Of a DNA stretch of 64,000 nt, positions 33,753 to 43,000 are shown piece after piece. How positions within the stretch are numbered: the first letter of the stretch is position 1; each line of letters begins with the position of its first letter. Where the stretch lies: the NCBI RefSeq assembly GCF_900100435.1, contig NZ_FNEX01000003.1:124001-188000 (forward strand). Direction: 5' to 3'. Under the pieces are notes generated by a model, which was not told the DNA's origin, ran no database searches, and was given only the letters and a program-made list of their open reading frames with translations. Both the position numbers and the translations under genes were made by a program. This DNA comes from Pedobacter sp. ok626. Lineage in GTDB: Bacteria > Bacteroidota > Bacteroidia > Sphingobacteriales > Sphingobacteriaceae.

Positions 33753-36344
33753 TTATTCTCGTTTTTTAAAGACGACTTTCTGAAATTCAATTATAAAAAA
33801 AATCAGTAATGAAGTGGCTCCGACTACGCAAAATTCATTAACGGTAAGCGGCTGAGTATGAAATATCGATTGAAATACGGGAGTATAGGTAATCACCAGT
33901 TGCAAAATCAGAACCAACAATACTGATAAAATCATTGTTCTATTAGAAAAGAAATCCATTTTAAATATGGAACTAGAGGAGCGAATAGAAATGGCATTCC
34001 CCATTTGACTTAAACAAGTTACGTTAAATACCATCGTTTGCCAGGCCAATCCATTTTTATAAGCCCAACTTTGTAGAAATAAAGCAATTCCAGCCATCAA
34101 TATTCCAATCCAAACCATATGTAGCCCTCTTCCGCCGGAAAAAATATTTTCATTTAAAGGGCGTGGGGGCCTTGTCATGAGATCTTTTTCTGCAGGTTCA
34201 AATGATAACGAGATGGCGGGTAATCCATCAGATATTAAATTTATCCATAAGATATGAATAGGTAAAAATGCAATGGGCATACCTAGCAAGGGGCCAAGCA
34301 GAAGTATTAGAACCTCGCTTGAATTAGTAGTTAGCAAGTACGATATTAGTTTAAGGATATTATCGTAAACCTGTCTGCCGGCCTTTATTGCAGCTACTAT
34401 AGAAGTAAAATTATCATCCAGTAAAATGATATCAGCAGCTTCTTTTGCCACATCAGTACCACTGATTCCCATGGCAATACCAATATTTGCCGCCTTTAAT
34501 GAGGGCGCATCATTTAGCCCATCTCCGGTCATTGCCACATAATTACCAGCATTTTGAAGTGCGGTGATAATTCGAAGCTTCTGATCAGGACTTACCCGGG
34601 CATAAACTTTTATTTTCGTAACACAATTACGGAAGTTATCCTCATCCATTGCTAAAAGCTCTGTGTCAGTAATCACTAGATCATCATCATTTTCGATAAT
34701 TCCAACTTGCTTAGCTATGTGTCTTGCAGTTGCGAGATGATCTCCGGTAATCATAACAGGAACTATACCAGCCGTTTTGCATTGGGCAACTGCAGCTAAC
34801 ACATCTTCCCTTGGAGGATCAACCAATCCGCAAAGTCCTAAGAAATGCAAATCCGATTCGTGGATTTTACTCCGGGGATTTACAGGTCTTTCTTTCCAGT
34901 ATCGGTAGGCAAATCCTAATACTCTTTCGCCTTTTCGTGCCATAAGATCTATATGCTTATGCCATTTTATAGCATCAACTTCTTTACAATGTTTCAATAG
35001 AATGTCAGGCGCTCCTTTAGTAAAGGAAATGATCTTACCATCAACTTCATGAAAAGTCGTCATCATTTTTCTATCTGCATCAAATGGGATTTCCGAAAGT
35101 CGCGGACAATTTAGCAGCCCAGGATCTACCCCCATTATAACTTCCATGAGTGCAACTTCTGTACTATCGCCTTTGAAATGGTTATCTGCATCTATAACAA
35201 CATCGTTATTTAGTGCAAAGGCGTATAGCAATAAGCGCCCATCCGGATCTTTTCTTAGAGACTTGAAATTGCGCTTGGCGTAATGACTTTTGTCAATACA
35301 GATTTCTATAACCGACATTTTATTTTGTGTTAATGTGCCAGTTTTATCCGTACAAATGAAATTAACAGATCCAAGCGTTTCCACAGCTGGTAGTCTTCTT
35401 ATAAGGGCATTAAGTTTGATCAGTTTATGTGCAGCCAATGCCAAAGAAATGGTAATTACTGCAGGTAGGGCTTCGGGAATAGCGGCTACAGCAAGAGAAA
35501 TACTGGTTAACAGCATTTTCATGATATCCTCCCCTCTTAACCAACCTGCTATAAAAAAAATGATACAGACAAAAGTAATCAGTAGGGATAACTTTTTACT
35601 AAATCTGGACATTCGCTGCTGCAATGGAGTTAGAGCTGGATCAAGCTGTAACATAGCAGCTATCCTACCTATTTCAGTATCCATACCGGTTGCTACAACA
35701 ACCCCTCTGCCATGTCCATAAGCCACAAACGTACCTCGGTATGCTAGATTCTTTCTATCAGCCAGTAAAGAATCTGGAAACTCCAGAGCTTCAGAAACTT
35801 TATCTATGGATACGGACTCTCCTGTTAATGCCGCCTCTTCAATCCTAAGGTTAGCAGATTCAATTATCCTAAGGTCAGCAGGAACCTCATTTCCAGCTTC
35901 AAGAAGTATAACATCTCCCACTACAAGCCCCGTGGCAGGTAAGCTTGTTACTTCTCCGTTTCTCAGTATTGCGACTTCATTAACTGACTTTTTTTTAAGT
36001 GCTAAAACAGCATTCTCCGCGTTATATTCCTGATAAAAGCCAATTATAGCATTAAAAAAAACTATAACCAGGATAACAATTGTATCTGCCATGTCACCAA
36101 TTATCCCAGATATAATTGCGGCGCCGAGCAATATCAAGATCATAACATCTTTAAACTGCCCAACAAATAATTGCAGTTTGGTTTTCCTCTTCTTTTCTAA
36201 CAATTCATTTGGTCCATTACTTAAAAGGCGTAATTCGGCTTCAATGTTATTTAATCCGTTCTTATTAGTTTCAAGAAGTTCATAAATATCAGAGACAGGT
36301 ATACTATGCCATCTGCGCGTCTTAAGCTCTACCGTATTTATCAT
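33753..36344 (-). CDS. P-type cation-transporting ATPase, Ca2+-type (P2)
   Basis: An 863-residue inner-membrane pump. Order: N-terminal cation-ATPase domain (WHSIPVSDIYELLE), M1-M2, actuator domain with LTGES (about 173-177), M3-M4 with PEALP (290-294, the ion-binding kink; PEGLP in SERCA), phosphorylation site DKTGTLTQ (333-340), nucleotide domain with KGAPD (443-447), hinge MTGDGLNDAPS (605-615), then M5-M10. This layout is that of SERCA/PMCA-type calcium pumps, though ion specificity cannot be proven. It diverges from the AI-2E gene, with two CRP/FNR-like sites between them, and belongs to a stress cluster. Confidence 0.9.
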   Translation of the reverse strand: MINTVELKTRRWHSIPVSDIYELLETNKNGLNNIEAELRLLSNGPNELLEKKRKTKLQLFVGQFKDVMILILLGAAIISGIIGDMADTIVILVIVFFNAIIGFYQEYNAENAVLALKKKSVNEVAILRNGEVTSLPATGLVVGDVILLEAGNEVPADLRIIESANLRIEEAALTGESVSIDKVSEALEFPDSLLADRKNLAYRGTFVAYGHGRGVVVATGMDTEIGRIAAMLQLDPALTPLQQRMSRFSKKLSLLITFVCIIFFIAGWLRGEDIMKMLLTSISLAVAAIPEALPAVITISLALAAHKLIKLNALIRRLPAVETLGSVNFICTDKTGTLTQNKMSVIEICIDKSHYAKRNFKSLRKDPDGRLLLYAFALNNDVVIDADNHFKGDSTEVALMEVIMGVDPGLLNCPRLSEIPFDADRKMMTTFHEVDGKIISFTKGAPDILLKHCKEVDAIKWHKHIDLMARKGERVLGFAYRYWKERPVNPRSKIHESDLHFLGLCGLVDPPREDVLAAVAQCKTAGIVPVMITGDHLATARHIAKQVGIIENDDDLVITDTELLAMDEDNFRNCVTKIKVYARVSPDQKLRIITALQNAGNYVAMTGDGLNDAPSLKAANIGIAMGISGTDVAKEAADIILLDDNFTSIVAAIKAGRQVYDNILKLISYLLTTNSSEVLILLLGPLLGMPIAFLPIHILWINLISDGLPAISLSFEPAEKDLMTRPPRPLNENIFSGGRGLHMVWIGILMAGIALFLQSWAYKNGLAWQTMVFNVTCLSQMGNAISIRSSSSIFKMDFFSNRTMILSVLLVLILQLVITYTPVFQSIFHTQPLTVNEFCVVGATSLLIFFIIEFQKVVFKKRE

Positions 36345-36391
36345 TCTCTATTTTATAAAATAAACTTACTAATTGCCAGCCCCTATAAACA

Positions 36392-36403
36392 TGACGATAG
36401 TCA
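36392..36403. promoter_or_regulatory. CRP/FNR-like site TGAC-N4-GTCA
   Basis: TGACGATAGTCA fits TGAY-N4-RTCA, the core recognised by CRP/FNR-family regulators. It lies in the divergent region between the P-type ATPase and AI-2E genes, with its centre 22 bp (about two helix turns) from the next site. Confidence 0.5.
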
Positions 36404-36413
36404 GCCATTTTAG

Positions 36414-36425
36414 TGATTATCGTCA
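36414..36425. promoter_or_regulatory. CRP/FNR-like site TGAT-N4-GTCA
   Basis: TGATTATCGTCA, second site in the same divergent region. The two sites together also create a 9-bp inverted repeat (ATGACGATA 36391-36399, TATCGTCAT 36418-36426). Confidence 0.5.
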
Positions 36426-36489
36426 TCTGAATGGTTTGTCATGTTTTCTATTTTTGATTTACCATTCCACATCATATTAACTTTTAACT

Positions 36490-37533
36490 ATGTCAGGATT
36501 AATCACAAACAGTTTACTGAAGTGGCTGCTGCTCATACTACTCTCTGCTATGTTATTATATCTCGGAGCATTAATATTTATACCAATGTTATTTGGGTTA
36601 TTAATTGCATTTGTGATGTATCCGCTTTGTTTATGGTTTGAGCAGCATGGTATACAAAAATATCTGGCCATAACGATTTGTATAACTATTGTACTGTGTT
36701 TGTTTTTTAGTGTCATCTATTTATTGGCTTGGCAATTGCAGCTTTTTAACCAGGAAATTCCAGAAATAAGTCAAAAGCTTAAGACTGCATTATTGCAGTT
36801 ACAACACTGGTTGGAGCACAGTCTAAATTTTACAACAAAAATGCAAGATGAATGGATCCATAACTTTGCCTTAAACAGCGGAGATAAAATAGCTACCCTT
36901 ATAAACCAAACATTTTCTGCTACTGTAGACACTTTATTCATGTTATTCCTTTCGCCTGTATATGCGATATTATTTCTTTATCACCGTTCTGTTTTTGTAA
37001 AAGTTCTTATATTGCTACTTGGCACATATCATGAATTAAGAATAAGACGCGTACTGCAGCAAGTGGTTTTTACCTATGCCAGTTTTGTCAAAGGCATGGT
37101 AATGGTTTACATTATAGTTGGCATTTTGAACAGTATTGGTCTGAGTACATTGGGTATAAAACATGCCGTGCTTTTCGGCATGCTAACGGCAATCATGACC
37201 ATCATTCCTTATGTTGGCATCATTCTTAGTTCTTTATTACCTATATGCATTGCATTCATCACCAAAGACTCGATATGGTACCCTATTGGTGTAATCGTTG
37301 TCTTTGTCTTTGTTCAATATCTCGAGGCCAATATTATTTTTCCCAAGGTTGTTGGTCGACAGCTTGATTTGAGCACCTGGGCAACTTTAGTATCCATTGT
37401 TGCAGGGGGAATCATCTGGGGAGTTGCGGGAATGATCTTATTTATACCACTACTAGCTATTTTAAAGATTATAGCTCAGAATATTCCGTCCTGGAAACCA
37501 TTGTATGTATTGTTAAACCGAAAGGAACAATAA
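36490..37533 (+). CDS. AI-2E family permease
   Basis: A 347-residue membrane protein of the AI-2E/PerM transporter family, with about eight helices. Recognisable parts are the N-terminal helix pair (LLLILLSAMLLYLGALIFIPMLFGLLIAFVMYPL), a charged extracytoplasmic segment (about 88-135), LGIKHAVLFGMLTAIMTIIPYVG (the family signature) and a late VVGRQLDLSTWATLVSIVAGG. Members export small molecules or exchange Na+/H+; the substrate is not predictable. It diverges from the P-type ATPase, sharing the CRP/FNR-like sites, which suggests a stress role rather than quorum sensing. Confidence 0.88.
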   Translation: MSGLITNSLLKWLLLILLSAMLLYLGALIFIPMLFGLLIAFVMYPLCLWFEQHGIQKYLAITICITIVLCLFFSVIYLLAWQLQLFNQEIPEISQKLKTALLQLQHWLEHSLNFTTKMQDEWIHNFALNSGDKIATLINQTFSATVDTLFMLFLSPVYAILFLYHRSVFVKVLILLLGTYHELRIRRVLQQVVFTYASFVKGMVMVYIIVGILNSIGLSTLGIKHAVLFGMLTAIMTIIPYVGIILSSLLPICIAFITKDSIWYPIGVIVVFVFVQYLEANIIFPKVVGRQLDLSTWATLVSIVAGGIIWGVAGMILFIPLLAILKIIAQNIPSWKPLYVLLNRKEQ

Positions 37534-37598
37534 AATGTTGCCTCAGGATGCTAGGGCAGTAAACTTCATAAAGAAATTAAAATATAACTACATAGTAG

Positions 37599-37610
37599 TG
37601 ATCGTCGTCA
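37599..37610. promoter_or_regulatory. CRP/FNR-like site TGAT-N4-GTCA
   Basis: TGATCGTCGTCA, about 75 bases before the ATG of the DUF2231-like gene, so well placed for an activator. Same TGAY-N4-RTCA pattern as the sites at 36392, 36414 and 39689. Confidence 0.45.
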
Positions 37611-37682
37611 TTGTTTGCTAAAGTTTTCTATGGTATTTTAGTGTAGAATTTTTTTGATTCCTTCATTTTAAAAAAACACGAA

Positions 37683-38234
37683 ATGGATCCCGCACATTTA
37701 CACCTCATCATTACCCATTTACCGGTTTTTGGTTGCTTTCTCGGCATGGTCGTTTTAGCATATGGGTTGTTCACGAAATCCAAAGCTACTATCGATGCAG
37801 CTTACCTGGTATTCATCCTGTCAAGCATTGGCGGTGGCATTGCCTATCTTACCGGTGAATCCGCAGAAGAGGTTGTCGAACACGTCCTGGGAATAGCAGA
37901 ACGAAACATTGAAGCCCATGAAGAGTCTGCTGAGTTAACTATAATTGCATTAGCTATCCTGGGAATAGCTTGCAGCATTACACTGGTTTTTAGTTATAAA
38001 TTGAAAAAATATCTTAATGAACTAGCTATACTTATCCTGTTAATTGCTATAGTATGTTTTGGCCTGGCCGCCAGAACCGCTTACCTTGGCGGGAAAATTC
38101 GTCATTCTGAAATTGGTTCGGATCCACACCAGCTAAATCCAAACATAAGCTATCTTAGACTTACGCATGATCGGTTCACAAGCTTAAATTTAATCGTGTG
38201 CGATAAACAATGGCAGGTCCAATCCAATCATTAA
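37683..38234 (+). CDS. DUF2231-like membrane protein
   Basis: A 183-residue membrane protein with four helices: LHLIITHLPVFGCFLGMVVLAYGLF (the HxxxxHLP start typical of DUF2231-like proteins), then YLVFILSSIGGGIAYLTGESAEEVVEH, then two more helices ending AARTAYLGGKIRHSEIG. Conserved histidines facing the membrane suggest heme or metal binding, but function is unknown. The C-terminal 15 codons overlap the end of the convergent universal stress protein gene by 45 bases. The chain beyond about residue 150 looks unlike the family, so the native stop may have been lost. Confidence 0.7.
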   Translation: MDPAHLHLIITHLPVFGCFLGMVVLAYGLFTKSKATIDAAYLVFILSSIGGGIAYLTGESAEEVVEHVLGIAERNIEAHEESAELTIIALAILGIACSITLVFSYKLKKYLNELAILILLIAIVCFGLAARTAYLGGKIRHSEIGSDPHQLNPNISYLRLTHDRFTSLNLIVCDKQWQVQSNH

Positions 38235-39029
38235 AGTATCAGCCATACTAGGTTTCAGCCATCGTGAAAATCCGCTTCTTCTATAGGCACCTAGAACCAC
38301 AAATTGGTTTTCGCCTCCTGCTAATAAATGTGATATAATCATTTCCTCGGCATTTCCTTTCAGCAGTTTAGACCTGAAATTTGAAAACCTCAGGCCTAAA
38401 AAATCTGTCATCAAAATGGTACCGGGAAGCTGAGGGTCTATGATATCTTTTTCAATTATAGTAAGCACATCAATTGGCACATCTTGCAAGTAACTAAAGA
38501 GGTAACTGAACATTTTTATAGCATAAAGCGAAGAAGGTTCACCATCATAAAGAAATACAATTTTGTCAATTTGTTTATAACTATCCGGAACTACCATTAC
38601 TGGACAATGTAAACTGCTCAATAAATCTTTAATGAAGTCGTTAGGTTCCTGGAGATCCAACCTTGTGAATTTTTCACGTTCATTAATAACAATCAGATCG
38701 GCAAACATACTTTCATACTGAAGTTCCAGCAAAGGAACACTATGGTCGCGATGAACGGAAAAACTAATGCCTGCATTTTGGCAGGCTTTTTCAAATTCAT
38801 AAGCCGATTTACCTCTTTGTTGCTCATCCTGTTTATTCAACTCCTCCATGGTCATATCGGGGTGTAATGAGGTTCTCAGAACCTTATTAAGGTTATAATT
38901 ATGGTAAAAAAAAGCATCTAAAAATATACCGGTTAAATGACTTTTACTTTGTTTAGTAATTTCTATGGCATATCTAAGTGTACTTTCACTCAATTTATAT
39001 CCATCAAAAACAGCGAGTATCTTTTTCAT
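38190..39029 (-). CDS. Universal stress protein (tandem UspA domains)
   Basis: 279 residues from the Met at 39029 (MKKILAVFDGYKLSESTLRYA), a typical Usp start; a Met at 39050 would overlap the upstream stop by four bases. Two Usp domains: about 1-135, with ADLIVINE, and about 145-279, with IVFLYDGEPSSLYAIKMF and FVVLGAYRRSGFSRW. The glycine-rich ATP-binding loop of the second domain is degenerate. Such proteins appear under hypoxia or stationary stress in Bacteroidota. It lies 17 bases after the HdeD-like gene and is co-transcribed with it. Confidence 0.88.
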   Translation of the reverse strand: MKKILAVFDGYKLSESTLRYAIEITKQSKSHLTGIFLDAFFYHNYNLNKVLRTSLHPDMTMEELNKQDEQQRGKSAYEFEKACQNAGISFSVHRDHSVPLLELQYESMFADLIVINEREKFTRLDLQEPNDFIKDLLSSLHCPVMVVPDSYKQIDKIVFLYDGEPSSLYAIKMFSYLFSYLQDVPIDVLTIIEKDIIDPQLPGTILMTDFLGLRFSNFRSKLLKGNAEEMIISHLLAGGENQFVVLGAYRRSGFSRWLKPSMADTLMIGLDLPLFIAHD

Positions 39030-39046
39030 AATTAAAATATTAAGTG

Positions 39047-39616
39047 TCAACTATATTTCTTAAACTTTCTGAGTTGTAGGGACAAAAAGATTCTAAAGAT
39101 TCCAGATAAAATAAATGCAAATGCTGTCCACATCACAATATTTATTGCTGCAAATAGCGGATGACCAATTATAAGTAATGATAAAACAACTATTAGTATC
39201 CCCGTTAGCAGTAGCCAAACCCAATCCAAAACACCATAAGCGCGCAATTCAATTGAGCTGCCAATAGCCATAAATCCTCTAAATAACATCCATAACCCAA
39301 TGATTACTGGCATCACCACCATCGTCAACAATGGATAATTTAAAAGATAGCTACCTAAAATTACATCGATAAGGCCTCCTGCCATAGTCCATCCCCAACC
39401 ATGAAGCCGCTTGCGGTTACCAATTGAAAATACGAGTTCGAATAATCCAGAAAAAATCATTCCGAAGGCAAATAATAAACTTAGAGACAGATATGAAGAT
39501 ACAGGAGATGCCAATATCCACGCCCCCAAGCCCAGGAATAAAATACCTGCACAAAACATCAACCACCAATATTGTGCAGCATAATCACGCTCATTGAAAT
39601 ACTTTGCTTTCGTCAT
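39047..39616 (-). CDS. HdeD-like (DUF308) membrane protein
   Basis: A 189-residue protein with six predicted helices in two DUF308 units: WWLMFCAGILFLGLGAWIL, YLSLSLLFAFGMIFSGLFELVFSI, GWTMAGGLIDVILGSYLLN, LTMVVMPVIIGLWMLFRGF, then two more. HdeD in E. coli is linked to acid resistance; here the role is inferred only from the neighbours (stress protein, ion pump). A CRP/FNR-like site lies 73 bases upstream of its ATG. Confidence 0.85.
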   Translation of the reverse strand: MTKAKYFNERDYAAQYWWLMFCAGILFLGLGAWILASPVSSYLSLSLLFAFGMIFSGLFELVFSIGNRKRLHGWGWTMAGGLIDVILGSYLLNYPLLTMVVMPVIIGLWMLFRGFMAIGSSIELRAYGVLDWVWLLLTGILIVVLSLLIIGHPLFAAINIVMWTAFAFILSGIFRIFLSLQLRKFKKYS

Positions 39617-39688
39617 CCTATTAGTAATTAAATTAATAATACGCTATAATTCCAATCCAAAGTTTCAGAAAACATTCAAGAAAAACTA

Positions 39689-39700
39689 TGACCAAGATCA
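39689..39700. promoter_or_regulatory. CRP/FNR-like site TGAC-N4-ATCA
   Basis: TGACCAAGATCA, upstream of the HdeD-like/universal stress operon. It has the same TGAY-N4-RTCA pattern as the three other sites of this cluster. The gap 39617-39821 otherwise shows no gene. Confidence 0.45.
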
Positions 39701-39821
39701 CTCAAACAAATGACAGTCAACACGGTATCAATCTACATAAAAAACATAAGTACTTTTAGCTTTGGTATCAAAATCATATAACTCAGTCTTTGGAACTGAT
39801 ATGCCTTTTAAACTTGCCTAT

Positions 39822-40718
39822 CTAATTCAAAAACTGTTCTCTGTATTGAACCGGAGTAAGACCGACTTCTTTCTTAAACATTCTTGAAAAATAAGGCGGA
39901 TTTTCAAAGCCCAATTGATAAGCAGTTTGTGCAACTGTATTATCGGTACTCATCAGTATATTTTTAGCCTCATTAATTAAGAAAAGATGGATGTGATCCA
40001 AAGCCGCTTTACCAGTTTCCTGTTTGAGCAGGTCACTTAAATAACGGGCAGAAATACTCAATTGGTCCGCCATGTATTTAACAGTTGGTAGTCCTTTCTT
40101 TTCTAAATTCCCGCTTTCAAAATACACTTTCAAGGTTTCATTGAACTTAGAAATGATAGTCCCAGAAAATACATTACGGTTTAAAAACTGCCGCTTATAG
40201 AAGCGTTGTGCATATTTCAGGATAGAATCGATATGAGTAATCATAATGTCCTTGCTGTATTCATCCTGATTGTTGTTGTATTCGGATTGTATTTTGTAGT
40301 ATAAATCCCAGATGATCTCCTCTTCTTTGGGCGACAAATGCAAAGCTTCATTGACTTCATAATCAAAATAGCCATACTTTTTGATTTCCGTATGGAGCGT
40401 ATGATTCAACAAAAAATCCTCATGGATATAAATGATAAAACCTTCTTCTTCCAGTTCAATATTTTCGAGTTTAATAATTTGCCTTGGCTTTACAAATGAT
40501 AGCGAACCGTTGTCATGGTCATATTTTGTTTTACCATAAAGAAAGGTACCAGATTTCATCTTTTTAAGCGCAATCATATAGAAATCGCTCGTAAACTCTG
40601 TATAGGCCAGCGTACACATAGTTAACTGAGAGCACAAAAATAAGCCTAGTAAAGGGTTTTCCGGTGGAGGAAAGCCATTTAAACTATATAATTCACTGAT
40701 GGTTTTAAAATGTTTCAT
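39822..40718 (-). CDS. AraC family transcriptional regulator
   Basis: A 298-residue cytosolic regulator. The N-terminal sensor part (about 1-180) is strand-rich (GTFLYGKTKYDHDNGSLSFVKPRQI). The AraC/XylS double helix-turn-helix occupies about 195-298: MADQLSISARYLSDLLKQETGKAALDHI, then VAQTAYQLGFENPPYFSRMFKKEVGLTPVQYREQ. In Bacteroidota this type commonly sits beside the short-chain dehydrogenase it controls. The SDR gene lies 75 bases upstream in the same orientation. Confidence 0.9.
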   Translation of the reverse strand: MKHFKTISELYSLNGFPPPENPLLGLFLCSQLTMCTLAYTEFTSDFYMIALKKMKSGTFLYGKTKYDHDNGSLSFVKPRQIIKLENIELEEEGFIIYIHEDFLLNHTLHTEIKKYGYFDYEVNEALHLSPKEEEIIWDLYYKIQSEYNNNQDEYSKDIMITHIDSILKYAQRFYKRQFLNRNVFSGTIISKFNETLKVYFESGNLEKKGLPTVKYMADQLSISARYLSDLLKQETGKAALDHIHLFLINEAKNILMSTDNTVAQTAYQLGFENPPYFSRMFKKEVGLTPVQYREQFLN

Positions 40719-40793
40719 AGCTCTATATTTACAAAATAAGAAAAACCTACGTCAAAGCACATAGGTTTTCCTTAAAACTGTCTTTAAATATTC

Positions 40794-41609
40794 TTATCCG
40801 TGTGCTGCCACCGATACTTCATTCCATTCTTCCCACTGGTTTAACCGATCAGCATAAACCTGGTTTATCCATGGCAATGCAGTTTTACCAAAGAAAACTC
40901 GAAGTGGCGGCACTTGTGCATCCACAACTTTTAAGATCGCATCAGCAGTCGCTTCTGGATTTCCGAAAGGCATATTTTTTAATTCTTCGTACACCACAGC
41001 CCGCAATCCATCATAAACATCGATAGGTTTGCTATGTACGGCCGAAGCGCCAGACCAGTCGGTAGCATAACCAATCGGCTCTACCAAGGTAGTATGAATT
41101 CCAAAACCCTTTATCTCTGCAGCCATCGATTCACTGATAGCTTCAACAGCCCACTTCGAAGCATTGTACAGACCCAGATTCGGAATTGAAGCTATTCCCA
41201 GGACACTAGACACCTGAATGATGTGTCCATGTCCCTGATTTCTCATCAACGGTATCGCAGCCTGACTAACCCATAAAGTACCAAAAACATTGGCTTCAAA
41301 CTGTTCACGGGCTTCTTGTTCTGAGGCCTCTTCAATCGTACCAAACAGACCATAACCTGCATTGTTAATCACCACATCCAGTACTCCAAAATGAGCATGT
41401 GCTTTATTCAGAACATCAAAGGTTTGTGTCCTGTTGGTTACATCCAACTCAAGAGTAAGCACTGAGCTACCGTAAGTTTCTGCTAATCCCTTTAACGATT
41501 CAATATTTCTGGCGGTAGCAATTACATTTTCGCCACGTTTTAAAAAGGCTTCTGCCCATATTTTTCCGAATCCACGTGAAGCTCCGGTTATTAAAATTGT
41601 CTTTTTCAT
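40794..41609 (-). CDS. Short-chain dehydrogenase/reductase (SDR)
   Basis: 271 residues from the Met at 41609 (MKKTILITGASRGFGK); the longer frame to 41690 adds a non-SDR leader. Classical SDR motifs: TGASRGFG (dinucleotide binding, about 7-14), NNAGYG (about 83-88), catalytic S (QVSSVL) and YNASK (Tyr/Lys pair). An Arg right after the Ser of the glycine motif, and ATARNIES at the end of beta-2, favour NADP(H). The substrate is unknown. It is probably regulated by the adjacent AraC protein. Confidence 0.9.
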   Translation of the reverse strand: MKKTILITGASRGFGKIWAEAFLKRGENVIATARNIESLKGLAETYGSSVLTLELDVTNRTQTFDVLNKAHAHFGVLDVVINNAGYGLFGTIEEASEQEAREQFEANVFGTLWVSQAAIPLMRNQGHGHIIQVSSVLGIASIPNLGLYNASKWAVEAISESMAAEIKGFGIHTTLVEPIGYATDWSGASAVHSKPIDVYDGLRAVVYEELKNMPFGNPEATADAILKVVDAQVPPLRVFFGKTALPWINQVYADRLNQWEEWNEVSVAAHG

Positions 41610-41786
41610 TAGTATAATTTTTTTGATGAAGTAAAGGTACCTAGGCAAAGCAGGCCAACCTTTATACAAAAGGCGGATTGTCTGATACAAATTTCCGTTT
41701 AGGCTAGCCCCGAAAGACTTTATATTAATAGATCCAGGGACTAATTACCATTACATTGCTTATCTTGTTCGAAATAATTCAAGTTT

Positions 41787-42971
41787 ATGTCCATATTTTC
41801 ACCAGAAATTCAAGCTGATATAGATGCTATTTCCCGCATCTCTGTAATTCCCAAAATCCTGGAGGTGATTTGCCGGACAACAGGAATGGGTTTTGCTGCC
41901 GTAGCACGTGTTACTGATGAAAAGTGGATTGCATGCAGTGTCAGAGATGAAATAAATTTTGGACTAATTCCAGGTGGAGAACTTATTTTGGAGACCACAA
42001 TATGTCACGAAATCCGTCAAACTGGATATGGAGTTGTTATTGATCATGTAGCAGAAGATGTTCAATTTCGCAACCATCATACGCCACAGATGTATGGATT
42101 TCAAAGTTATATTTCTATTCCAATTTACCTCAAAAACGGAAACTTTTTTGGAACCCTTTGTGCCATTGACCCAAGGCCTGCTAAGTTGAAAGACACAGAA
42201 ATTGTTGATTCATTTCATTTGTATAGCGATTTGATTGCTTTTCATTTAAATGCCTTAGACCATATGGATTCGACTGAAACAGCGTTAATCGAAGAACGAA
42301 AAGCTTCGAAACTCCGAGAACAATTTATCGCAATCCTTGGCCATGATCTTCGTAATCCTTTAAGTGCCGTATCAAGTAGCACACAACTGATCCTTAGACA
42401 GAATTTAGATGATAAAACCAGAAAGCTAGCTGAAATAGTTAAAAACAGCTCTTTCAGAATGAAAGAACTTATTGATAACGTTTTAGATTTAGCACGCACA
42501 GACCAGGGTTCAGGAATCTCTTTAAATATTCAGAAAAATCAGCCGGTATCAGATCTATTAAAAGAAGTAATTATTGAACTACAAACCGTTTGGCCTGACA
42601 TAAAAATCGAACTTACCGAAGATCTATCTGCACCAGTTAAATGTGATGCGAATCGGATTGCACAATTATTTTCCAACCTACTGGGCAATGCAATAACCCA
42701 TGGAGATAAATCAGGGCCTATAAAGGTGAGGACAACCACGGACAACGGTTATTTCAACCTTTCGGTAACAAATAGCGGAACTGCTATCCCTAAGGAAAGG
42801 TTAAAAAGTTTATTTCAACCCTACGTGCGTGGAGAAGATAAAAATGGTAGCGAAGGCTTAGGACTAGGCTTATTTATTTGTTCGGAAATTGCAAAGGGAC
42901 ATGGCGGGAAATTGCAAGTTCGCTCAAATGAAAAAGAAACAATATTTAGCTTAATGTTGCCTGTAGAATAA
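41787..42971 (+). CDS. GAF-domain sensor histidine kinase
   Basis: A 394-residue cytosolic kinase. GAF domain at about 20-155 (IPKILEVICRTTGMGFAAVARV; GFQSYISIPIYLKNGNFFGTLCAIDPRP). HisKA at about 170-235 (ILGHDLRNPLSAVSSSTQL, phospho-acceptor His in GHDLRNP), HATPase_c to the end (NLLGNAITHGDKSGPIKV; GLGLGLFICSEIAKGHGG). There is no membrane segment and no response regulator in reach, so it is an orphan kinase. GAF domains of this GTLCAIDP type can sense light, redox or small ligands. Confidence 0.9.
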   Translation: MSIFSPEIQADIDAISRISVIPKILEVICRTTGMGFAAVARVTDEKWIACSVRDEINFGLIPGGELILETTICHEIRQTGYGVVIDHVAEDVQFRNHHTPQMYGFQSYISIPIYLKNGNFFGTLCAIDPRPAKLKDTEIVDSFHLYSDLIAFHLNALDHMDSTETALIEERKASKLREQFIAILGHDLRNPLSAVSSSTQLILRQNLDDKTRKLAEIVKNSSFRMKELIDNVLDLARTDQGSGISLNIQKNQPVSDLLKEVIIELQTVWPDIKIELTEDLSAPVKCDANRIAQLFSNLLGNAITHGDKSGPIKVRTTTDNGYFNLSVTNSGTAIPKERLKSLFQPYVRGEDKNGSEGLGLGLFICSEIAKGHGGKLQVRSNEKETIFSLMLPVE

Positions 42972-43000
42972 TCGCGTAATGCTGCAGTCTCTACAATTCA

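Noticed and set aside
36490..37533. AI-2 quorum-sensing exporter
   Set aside because: The AI-2E family name reflects one member; most are transporters of other small molecules, and the neighbours here are stress genes with no luxS-type gene in view.
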